DNA of 64,000 nucleotides, from the NCBI GenBank assembly GCA_017459985.1, contig JAFUBX010000005.1, positions 84,346-148,345 on the forward strand, written 5' to 3'. Origin of the DNA: Parasporobacterium sp. GTDB lineage: Bacteria > Bacillota > Clostridia > Lachnospirales > Lachnospiraceae. The position numbers and the translations under genes were made by a program. Position 1 is the first letter of the stretch. Each line of letters starts with the position of its first letter. Shown piece by piece: positions 57,626-64,000 of this stretch. Under the pieces are notes generated by a model that did not search any database, was not told the origin of the DNA, and saw nothing but the letters and a program-made list of their open reading frames with translations.

Positions 57626-59244
57626 AACATATGTTCCGAAAAACGCTCCTTATTCTGCTCTGTACTCTTCTGACCGCAGCAGCGCTTTTTCTGACCGGCT
57701 GTCACGGCAGAGGATTTACTGCAGAATTTCTCATTCCGCAGGAATTTGACACGACCAGAAATTACAATATTACTTTCTGGGCCAAAAATGATACGAATAA
57801 AGCTCAGACTAACGTTTACGAGAAGGCAATCCGTGATTTCGAGGAACTGTACCCGAATATTTCAGTGAATCTCCGCCTCTATACGGATTACGGGAAGATC
57901 TATAATGATGTGATCACCAATATTTCCACCAACTCGACGCCTAATGTCTGTATTACATATCCGGATCATATTGCCACGTATATTACCGGTTCCAATACGG
58001 TAGTTCCTCTGGACGATCTTCTGAACGACAGCAATTATGGTCTGGGCGGCAGCAAACTGTTATTCGACGGGCCGACCTCCTCCCAGATGATCGGAAAATT
58101 CCTGGAGGAATGCCGGTTTCACGGCCACTACTACGCAATTCCTTACATGCGTTCCACAGAGGCCTGCTATGTCAATAAAACCCTGGTAGAACAGATGGGT
58201 TATACTCTGCCCGAGGTTCTGACCTGGGATTTTATCTGGGAGGTTTCTGACGCGGCAGCGGAAAAGAATGCGGACGGAACCTACAAGGTCAACGGGCAGA
58301 ATGTCATGATTCCGTTTATCTACAAATCTACAGATAATATGATGATTTCCATGCTGAAGCAGCTGGACGCCGGATATTCCACTGATAACGGCGAGATCCT
58401 GATCTTTAATGATTCCACCAGACAGATCCTGAATACGGTGGCGGATCATGTCAGAAAGGGATCCTTCTCCACCTTCAAGATTTCCAGTTATCCGGGCAAT
58501 TTCCTGAATGCGGGTCAGTGTATCTTCGCGATCGATTCCACAGCAGGAGCCACCTGGCTGGGGTCTGATGCTCCGCTGTCCGATATCAGCGAGGATGCGT
58601 TTGTGGATTTTGAGACAGAAGTCATGATGATCCCCCAGTTTGATCCCGGGCATCCGCAGATGATCTCCCAGGGACCTTCTATCTGCGTCTTTAATAAATC
58701 GGATCCCCAGGAGGTGCTTGCTTCCTGGCTCTTCGCCCAGTTTCTGCTGACCAATGAGGTCCAGATCGGCTATGCCAAAACGGAAGGCTATGTTCCGGTG
58801 ACATCCAAAGCCAGAGAATCAGAGGAGTATGTGGATTACCTTTCCCGCAGAGGGGAAGACGCCTCCACCTACTACTCCGTGAAAATCGACGCAACACAGC
58901 TTCTGCTCGACCATACGGATGATACCTTTGTCACGCCTGTCTTTAACGGCAGTACTTCCCTTCGCAATGCCGCCGGGGAACTGATCGAGGATGTGGCCAA
59001 ATCCGTCCGGCGCAAAAAGACCGTGGATGACGCCTATATCGATAACTTGTTTGACAGCGTCACATCGTTGTACCGACTGGATCAGATCCGGACCGACTCT
59101 GACGATTCTGCGGTGGATGAAAAGGATCTGGGGGCTCTTCCCTCCGGATCTGTCTGGCTGATCTGTGTAATTCTTTTCGCCTGGGTCATAATCGGAGCTG
59201 CTGCCCTGATCATGAAAGCCCGCGCAAGAAAGAAACAGGGCTGA
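57622..59244 (+). CDS. ABC transporter substrate-binding lipoprotein with C-terminal membrane helix
   Basis: 540 residues. Signal peptide ending in the lipobox FLTGC (Cys27, lipid attachment), then an extracellular solute-binding domain of the carbohydrate cluster (YNITFWAKNDTNKAQTNVYE; later CYVNKTLVEQMGYTLPEV). Unusually, residues ~509-530 form a second membrane helix (VWLICVILFAWVIIGAAALIM) followed by a basic tail, so the protein is anchored at both ends. Length exceeds the usual ~420-450 residues of CUT1 binding proteins. Last gene of the operon. Confidence 0.9.
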   Translation: MKHMFRKTLLILLCTLLTAAALFLTGCHGRGFTAEFLIPQEFDTTRNYNITFWAKNDTNKAQTNVYEKAIRDFEELYPNISVNLRLYTDYGKIYNDVITNISTNSTPNVCITYPDHIATYITGSNTVVPLDDLLNDSNYGLGGSKLLFDGPTSSQMIGKFLEECRFHGHYYAIPYMRSTEACYVNKTLVEQMGYTLPEVLTWDFIWEVSDAAAEKNADGTYKVNGQNVMIPFIYKSTDNMMISMLKQLDAGYSTDNGEILIFNDSTRQILNTVADHVRKGSFSTFKISSYPGNFLNAGQCIFAIDSTAGATWLGSDAPLSDISEDAFVDFETEVMMIPQFDPGHPQMISQGPSICVFNKSDPQEVLASWLFAQFLLTNEVQIGYAKTEGYVPVTSKARESEEYVDYLSRRGEDASTYYSVKIDATQLLLDHTDDTFVTPVFNGSTSLRNAAGELIEDVAKSVRRKKTVDDAYIDNLFDSVTSLYRLDQIRTDSDDSAVDEKDLGALPSGSVWLICVILFAWVIIGAAALIMKARARKKQG

Positions 59245-59246
59245 GT

Positions 59247-59285
59247 ATAAAATCACGGCTATTTCAGCTATGCGTGTGGTTTTAT
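59247..59285 (+). terminator. Probable terminator of the ABC operon
   Basis: ATAAAATCAC (59247-59256) pairs with GTGGTTTTAT (59276-59285), 10 bp with one G-U, 3 bp after the binding-protein stop. The A/T-rich outer stem gives the T-run at the 3' side. Weak because the stem is AT-rich and the loop is long. Confidence 0.5.
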
Positions 59286-59332
59286 TATGTCCTCCGGAGT
59301 ACTGTTGTTTCAACGGCTTAAGAGGATTTTAA

Positions 59333-59373
59333 GGGCCGCCTTTCAGGATTTCATTCCTCCTGTATGGCGGCTC
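59333..59373 (+). terminator. Second hairpin downstream of the ABC operon
   Basis: GGGCCGCC (59333-59340) pairs with GGCGGCTC (59366-59373) with one G-U; an inner AGGA/TCCT pair stacks in the loop. Followed by TTCCCCT, so it is not a classic T-tailed terminator. It could back up the upstream terminator. Confidence 0.5.
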
Positions 59374-59435
59374 TTCCCCTCGAAACAATGGTTTATGTAA
59401 TACAGGCAATGGACTGTGATCGCCATGGCTATTCA

Positions 59436-59674
59436 GAAGGTAAATTAAGAAAAACCTTATAAACTCCATACCCTACCTTCTGTTTTCCGGGCAAATTATC
59501 GAAAATCCGGAAGGTAATTCAAGAAAAAGCCTGTAAACCCCATACCCGACCTTCCGCCCTCCGCTGGAGGCTCGGAATTGATGAATGTTCAATGTGTTTT
59601 CTCACATAAGGGTCGAAAATCAGGAATTATTTCAGGAAACTCCGACAACTGCATCTTCCACAGTAAATTCCGGA
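59436..59674 (-). repeat. Dispersed modular intergenic repeat, copy 2 (inverted)
   Basis: Reverse complement aligns with 33994-34236. Two submodules with inverted ends lie at 59436-59480 (GAAGGTAAATT ... ACCTTC) and 59509-59555 (GGAAGGTAATTC ... ACCTTCC), start-to-start 73 bp, against 74 bp in copy 1. A short hairpin CCTCC-GCT-GGAGG (59558-59570) sits where copy 1 has its strong hairpin, with different bases, which looks like conservation of structure more than sequence. Confidence 0.8.
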
Positions 59675-59933
59675 TTTGAAATCCCCGAAATCATAGGTGT
59701 TTACCGCTGATTATAGGGCTTTAATAAAACCCTCTGAAACCGTTGAAAACAAAGGATTTTTCACAATCTGCTCACCGAATCCATTTATTAATTGTTACAC
59801 CGTTTCTACAACGCCCTCGCTGCTCATAAGGGCAAAAGCAAGGGCAAGAAAATCCCATAACAGGATATAACAAGGTGTGGCAATCGGGAGCCTGTGACAT
59901 ATGTGCGAATAAAGCAACAGCACGAATTATCGG

Positions 59934-59965
59934 GCGGCTGGAAGTATTGTAGTGCTTTCAGCCGC
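59934..59965. terminator. Hairpin downstream of kdpE
   Basis: GCGGCTGGAAG (59934-59944) pairs with CTTTCAGCCGC (59955-59965) with one G-U around a 10-base loop, 16 bp past the kdpE stop. The T-richer flank is on the + strand. It probably ends the minus-strand kdpDE transcript, perhaps in both directions. Confidence 0.6.
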
Positions 59966-59981
59966 TGTATTTGTATCTATA

Positions 59982-60683
59982 TCATTCAATCTTGAGCATA
60001 CGATATCCAATACCCACATGTGTCTGAATAAATTGCGGAGAGTCAGCGGTTGGTTCAAGTTTTTTGCGTAGCGTGACCATAAATACCCGTAAAGAGGCAA
60101 TATCATTATCCCAGCTTCGTCCCCATATGCTTTGGGTGATATACGTATGCGTTAGTACTTTTCCGGTGTTTTTAGCCAGAAGGCAGAGAAGCTTGAATTC
60201 AATAGGCGTCAGCTTCAGTTCTTCGCCGTTCAAGAATGCGCAACCTGCGGGATAATCTATTTTCAGGATACCATTCGTATAGACAGAACTGTCATTATTG
60301 CTGTCGGTCTTCATCATGGAAAGGCGTCGGATTGTAACACGAAGACGGGCGAGCAGTTCTTCTACAGAGAAAGGCTTTGTCAAATAATCGTCAGCGCCTG
60401 CATCCAGAGCGGTAATTTTATCATCATCTTCACTTCTGGCGCTGATGACGATAATCGGCATATTTGACCAACTTCTGATCTGCCTGATAACCTCGATACC
60501 ATCCATATCTGGAAGGCCCAGATCCAGAAACACGACATCGGGATTATGGGATGATGCCATCATGATAGCATCCCGGCCTGTTGGTGCTGTCAAGTATTTA
60601 TAGTCGTGAGTTTTTAGTGTTGTACTCATCAGGTTGCGGACCGGTGCGTCATCCTCAACAACAAGAATCACAGGTTTATTCAT
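59982..60683 (-). CDS. kdpE: KdpE-type response regulator
   Basis: 233 residues, OmpR class. Receiver domain with the phosphorylated Asp54 (VVFLDLGLPDMDG), acidic pair Glu10-Asp11-Asp12 and Lys in LTKPFSVEELLAR; the C-terminal winged helix is complete (LTPIEFKLLCLLAKN ... IGYRML). Partner of the sensor kinase it overlaps by 8 bp. No kdpFABC operon is present in the window; the neighbouring targets are trkA/trkH. Confidence 0.92.
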   Translation of the reverse strand: MNKPVILVVEDDAPVRNLMSTTLKTHDYKYLTAPTGRDAIMMASSHNPDVVFLDLGLPDMDGIEVIRQIRSWSNMPIIVISARSEDDDKITALDAGADDYLTKPFSVEELLARLRVTIRRLSMMKTDSNNDSSVYTNGILKIDYPAGCAFLNGEELKLTPIEFKLLCLLAKNTGKVLTHTYITQSIWGRSWDNDIASLRVFMVTLRKKLEPTADSPQFIQTHVGIGYRMLKIE

Positions 60684-62652
60684 CGATTGTCACCTCCTCT
60701 GCCGGCAGAGAAAAAGTAAAGCAGCAGCCGGTTGGATGATTGTCTGCCAGGGTTATAGTCCCTTCGTGAGCTTCTACAATGGATTTGCACAACGCAAGCC
60801 CAAGGCCGACTCCTCTTCTGCCGTCCGATACATTGGTTTGCCCTGTATAGAACATCTCGAAGATATGCGGCTTTATACTGTCTGAAATGCCGGGACCATT
60901 GTCCTTAACATGTACAAGGATGGTGTTTTCAGCCTTCTCACTGATGATTATGATTTCAGAGCCGGTTTGGGTGTTTTTTATGGCGTTATTGAGCAGATTG
61001 ATCAATACCTGTGTGATAAGTCTTGCGTCCATTCTGGCAATCAGGACATCGCTGCTTTGCTGAACGATGATATGATGTTGGGAGGCGTTTTTGTCAATAT
61101 GCCGCAATGCCTCTTCAATAACATCATTTACAACTTCCATAGACAGATGAAGATCCATTTGACCATTTTCAATACGTGAAATGGAAAGCAGGTTCTCAAC
61201 AAGATCGATCAGCCACTCCGAATCATCATAGATGTCAGAGAATATCTGCTTTAATGTCTCTGTATCCATCTGATCATAATGTGTCAGAAGGTTGGTTGCG
61301 TTCCCCGATATAGATGTAAGCGGAGTCCGGATATCATGAGAAATCGAGCGAAGCAGATTTGACCGGAGCTGCTCATTCCGCATGGCTATTGCCGCCTGCT
61401 CCTTCTCTGTAGCGTTTCGAAGGCCTTCCAGGGCCATAGCACATTCGCCGATGATCGAGGAAAAAACACTGTACTCAAACGCTTCAAGACTGTCGCCATT
61501 TAAGTAAATAGCAATGACGCCGTAACAATACCCGTTTATACAGATGGGATGATACAGCGATTTTGCCTTGCCGAACATCTCGGTATGAGCGCCAGCAGCA
61601 GCCTGATTGAGAAAGACCCATTGAGCAATCTCGGCTTCGTTTTCGTTCTGCCCAGATGACTTGAAATAATATGGAGAGGCATTGAGCGCCACAGTGCTAT
61701 CAAGCTCTTCGTTATCAGAGCATGGGAATACCATCACGTCACGGTCCAGCAGCGTTTTCACCTGCTGTGCGGTGATACGGATCACTTCTTCTGCGGATTC
61801 CGCCTTCTGCAGCAATTGATTCGTATCAAAGAGGACCTTCGCTCGAAATGCCTCGCGGGAGGATTGCCTAGCGTTTCCTTTCAGCTTATTTGCCAACGTA
61901 CCGGTAATAAGAGAGGCGATCAACATGATCGCAAACGTCACAACATACTCGGGCTCATACGTATGGAAACTAAGCTTTGGTTCAATGAAGAACCAGTTGA
62001 ACAACAGTACACTTGCCAGAGAACTCACGGCACTATAGAGCGGGCTGACAGTCACAGCAGAAATAATTAATACACCAAGAATGAAAACCGTAATGATATT
62101 TGCTTCTGAAAACCCGAACAGTGTGAAAAGAAGGCCTACTCCGGTGGAGGCAATAAGCAGCATAAGTGTGATGAGGGAATCCTTCCATGTTGGGCGGATC
62201 TGTTTTGTAAGGTTAAGTTTTTGAGTTTGCCGCTTTATATCCGCTGAAGAATCCGGTATGATATAGACATCCACGTCGGGCGCATTCAGAATGATCTGTT
62301 CTGTCAGGGAAGCCTTGCTCCAGAAGTGCGGCCTCTTTGCACCGCTCCGTCCTACCACAATTTTAGTGGCTCCAGAAATGTGGGCGTATTCGGCTATTTG
62401 AACAGGAACATCATTGCCCACAACTGTAACAATGGTAGCGCCGTTTTGCTCAGCAAGCTTTATGTTGTTTTGAAGGCGCAGCTTGTCTGATTCAGGAAGA
62501 GAATCATAATTGGAGGGCTTCACATAGATGGCTGTAAGCGCGGCATGGAAGGCCTCTGCCATCTTTGCGGCTGCATCTATGACCTTCTGATTTGAAGGAG
62601 AGGAGGACAGACATACAAGGATGCGTTCAACGCTCTCTATATCTTTTTCCAT
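60676..62652 (-). CDS. KdpD-like sensor histidine kinase lacking the N-terminal KdpD domain
   Basis: 658 residues from the ATG at 62652 (GGGGGGTGAAAGG upstream); typical KdpD is ~890. It begins directly with the universal-stress-like domain (ERILVCLSSSPSNQKVIDAA), then four membrane helices of the DUF4118 type (about 165-270), a GAF-like domain, the dimerisation histidine in SISHDIRTPLTSI, and the ATPase motifs LLNNAIKNT and KDNGPGIS. The ~220-residue P-loop KdpD domain, which senses potassium or regulatory proteins, is absent. Probably senses K+ or turgor for the Trk genes beside it. Confidence 0.88.
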   Translation of the reverse strand: MEKDIESVERILVCLSSSPSNQKVIDAAAKMAEAFHAALTAIYVKPSNYDSLPESDKLRLQNNIKLAEQNGATIVTVVGNDVPVQIAEYAHISGATKIVVGRSGAKRPHFWSKASLTEQIILNAPDVDVYIIPDSSADIKRQTQKLNLTKQIRPTWKDSLITLMLLIASTGVGLLFTLFGFSEANIITVFILGVLIISAVTVSPLYSAVSSLASVLLFNWFFIEPKLSFHTYEPEYVVTFAIMLIASLITGTLANKLKGNARQSSREAFRAKVLFDTNQLLQKAESAEEVIRITAQQVKTLLDRDVMVFPCSDNEELDSTVALNASPYYFKSSGQNENEAEIAQWVFLNQAAAGAHTEMFGKAKSLYHPICINGYCYGVIAIYLNGDSLEAFEYSVFSSIIGECAMALEGLRNATEKEQAAIAMRNEQLRSNLLRSISHDIRTPLTSISGNATNLLTHYDQMDTETLKQIFSDIYDDSEWLIDLVENLLSISRIENGQMDLHLSMEVVNDVIEEALRHIDKNASQHHIIVQQSSDVLIARMDARLITQVLINLLNNAIKNTQTGSEIIIISEKAENTILVHVKDNGPGISDSIKPHIFEMFYTGQTNVSDGRRGVGLGLALCKSIVEAHEGTITLADNHPTGCCFTFSLPAEEVTIDE

Positions 62653-62729
62653 CCTTTCACCCCCCTTCACTTCCTTAAATTTAGATTTTACCACAAGCAG
62701 CAGCATTTTTCCACTTTTGCAAAATATAT

Positions 62730-63047
62730 TCAGCTTGCATGATAATCGTATTTAACCTCGCAGCCGGATTCTTCAAGGTACTCGATCATGCACGGATCAA
62801 CTGTCTTGCAGATGATGATTTCAAAATCATCTGCATTTGAAAGCGAATTCAGCACTGTATTGACCTCTTTTGAAATTATGTCTTTGTTTTTTCCTTTGGT
62901 CTCAGAAATATATATCTTCCTGCATGGGACCTGAGGTTCCTGATACCATTGATAATTTTCATCCATAAATTTTCCAAAGCGGTCTACTACAAAATATCCG
63001 AAAGCAAAAAAAACAACCATCATTACTGCGAGCAGAATGTCTTCCAT
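62730..63047 (-). CDS. Small membrane protein of the potassium module, unknown
   Basis: 105 residues. One N-terminal membrane helix (residues ~3-20, ILLAVMMVVFFAFGYFVVD), then a soluble ~80-residue part (RKIYISETKGKNKDIISKEV ... FEIIICKTVDPCMIEYLEESG) that alternates strand- and helix-like segments. Not recognised. It lies between trkA (33 bp) and the kdpD-like gene (77 bp), all in one direction, so a role in controlling Trk or the kinase is plausible. GAGGTGAATTC is the likely ribosome binding site. Confidence 0.75.
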   Translation of the reverse strand: MEDILLAVMMVVFFAFGYFVVDRFGKFMDENYQWYQEPQVPCRKIYISETKGKNKDIISKEVNTVLNSLSNADDFEIIICKTVDPCMIEYLEESGCEVKYDYHAS

Positions 63048-63080
63048 GTGAATTCACCTCTTCCGCGGGATAAAGAAGAA

Positions 63081-63728
63081 CTATATTTTAAAGCACTTTT
63101 GCATAGATTTTCGCTCCCCCAATACGAGCATCGTCTTGTTCTCATTAAGAATAGTTTCTGGTGTTACACTTAGATTCATTTTCCCGTTATTCTTTATAGC
63201 CATGATATTGATTCCATAGCGTTTCCTGATGTCGATTTGCCCGATTGTTTTTCCAACCCAGTCCTTTGGAACAACAACTTCGTAGATCGCATGGTCATCA
63301 TCAAGACTGATATAATCAAGAATATGATTGGATGCATAACGGATCGCTGCCCACTCCGCGACTTGCTTCTCAGGATTGATTACCTCATCAGCTCCATTTC
63401 TCAGTAAGAATTTTGCCTGAACCTCTCTGTCCGCGCGGGATACAACAAGTCTTCCGCCCAATTCCTTCAGGAGAGATGTGGTTTCCAATGAACTCTGAAA
63501 GTCACTTCCTATTGTCACGATACAGACATCGAAATTGTTGATTCCGAGAGAACGCAGGAAAGCCTCATTTGTACTGTCCCCGATCTGCGCATCTGTGACC
63601 AAAGGAAGGATCGCGTTAATTCGCGCCTCGTCCCGATCCACAGCCAAGACCTGATGCCCGAGATCGTGCAGCTGCTTTGCAATCATGGTTCCGAAATTGT
63701 TGATGCCAATAAGCAGTATGGATTTCAT
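63081..63728 (-). CDS. trkA: Trk/Ktr potassium uptake regulatory subunit TrkA
   Basis: 215 residues: one RCK_N Rossmann domain (LLIGINNFGTMIAKQLHDLG, with Asp in VLAVDRDEAR) and one RCK_C domain (VPKDWVGKTIGQIDIRKRYG). This single-RCK size is the KtrA/KtrC type found in Gram-positives. It gates the membrane channel subunit in response to nucleotides. Follows trkH by 18 bp. Confidence 0.93.
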   Translation of the reverse strand: MKSILLIGINNFGTMIAKQLHDLGHQVLAVDRDEARINAILPLVTDAQIGDSTNEAFLRSLGINNFDVCIVTIGSDFQSSLETTSLLKELGGRLVVSRADREVQAKFLLRNGADEVINPEKQVAEWAAIRYASNHILDYISLDDDHAIYEVVVPKDWVGKTIGQIDIRKRYGINIMAIKNNGKMNLSVTPETILNENKTMLVLGERKSMQKCFKI

Positions 63729-63746
63729 ATCCGTGCCTCCTCGTCT

Positions 63747-64000
63747 TCATCCGACGATTATCTTCTCTACAGGCCTTTGAGAGACATCGGTGCTTTTGCT
63801 GTTAATGGCAGCATAAATCAATGTCAGGCCACCCACTCGTCCTAAGAACATTAAAAGAATAAGTATAATGTGTGAAACAAGGCTGAGCGAAGGGGTAATC
63901 CCCAACGACAAACCGACCGTTCCGATAGCAGAAACTGTCTCAAAAATGCAGGCCCCGATAGGAAGTCCATCCGCCATGCTGATCACGGCAGCACCGATCA
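63747..64000 (-). CDS. Potassium uptake channel subunit TrkH/KtrB, C-terminal part (partial)
   Basis: The frame is open through the right edge, so only the last ~84 residues are visible. They contain the fourth pore loop FETVSAIGTVGLSLG, with its selectivity-filter glycine, and the last membrane helix (IILILLMFLGRVGGLTLIYA). Operon order trkH-trkA-small membrane protein-kdpD-like-kdpE. Confidence 0.9.
   Translation of the reverse strand, partial: IGAAVISMADGLPIGACIFETVSAIGTVGLSLGITPSLSLVSHIILILLMFLGRVGGLTLIYAAINSKSTDVSQRPVEKIIVG

Larger units (their letters stand above)
59245..59981. other. 737-bp gene-free interval
   Basis: Holds a likely operon terminator (59247-59285), a second hairpin (59333-59373), the inverted copy of the dispersed repeat (59436-59674), an AT-rich stretch (59700-59800) with no evident signal, a cluster of AAGGGC/GCCCT words at about 59812-59848, and a hairpin near the kdpE end (59934-59965). 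No coding potential was seen. Confidence 0.65.

Overview
The window is a chromosomal segment of a low-to-mid GC Firmicute, most likely a Clostridia member close to Lachnospiraceae. The main grounds are Bacillus-type SOS boxes, the lexA/yneA divergent pair, RecU, YlmE-SepF, an endonuclease-type MutL and AGGAGG-like ribosome binding sites with several TTG/GTG starts. No rRNA, tRNA, CRISPR-cas locus, phage or intact insertion sequence was recognised. The species assignment is inference.

Layout. 1-3945 (+): tail of a penicillin-binding protein, then yicC-gmk-rpoZ-rimO-pgsA, closed by a strong hairpin terminator. 4043-5197 (-): recA under an SOS box. 5269-6251: gene-free, with an array of palindrome-ended 37-bp repeats. 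6252-11216 (+): an EF-G-like protein and two flavoproteins. 11249-20989 (+): an unknown 382-residue protein, then a tightly overlapping operon miaB-mutS-maf-mutL-miaA and a PLP lyase-like gene (mismatch repair plus tRNA A37 modification). 21062-33596 (+): radC, the elongation/shape cluster (MreB-like, mreC, mreD, PBP2, rodA), an MgsA-like protein, a P-loop protein, a HlyD-like protein, the division genes yggS-sepF, then lspA-rluD. 33597-34627: about 1 kb gene-free, with a dispersed repeat. 34628-36421 (+): a TtcA-like tRNA thiolase and a Xer-type recombinase.

36418-37465 (-): azlCD branched-chain amino acid exporter. 37614-38783: divergent yneA-like and lexA genes sharing three SOS boxes. 38794-42017 (-): the ribosome/GTPase cluster rplU-rpmA-obgE-yhbY-yqeK-rsfS, without prp and nadD. 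42158-53846 (-): a membrane protein with a sigma-region-2-like head, RNase G/E, two radical-SAM-related proteins, recU, a pseudouridine synthase, coaE, polA, a DnaJ-domain membrane protein, a zinc-ribbon membrane protein and an esterase. 53880-54539 (-): a Nudix hydrolase. 54719-59244 (+): a complete sugar-type ABC importer operon. 59245-59981: gene-free, with terminator-like hairpins and the second, inverted copy of the dispersed repeat. 59982-64000 (-): a potassium module (KdpE, a shortened KdpD, a small membrane protein, TrkA and the end of TrkH).

The most unusual signals are non-coding or concern unannotated parts of housekeeping neighbourhoods: (i) a roughly 240-bp modular, hairpin-rich repeat present twice 25 kb apart in opposite orientation; (ii) the 61-bp-period repeat array upstream of recA; (iii) a P-loop/HlyD-like pair lodged between elongation and division genes; (iv) a membrane-anchored sigma-like protein beside RNase G; (v) several family members whose usual active-site residues are replaced (EF-G-like, MgsA-like, MreB-like). 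All calls come from reading sequence and translated frames; no database search was run.
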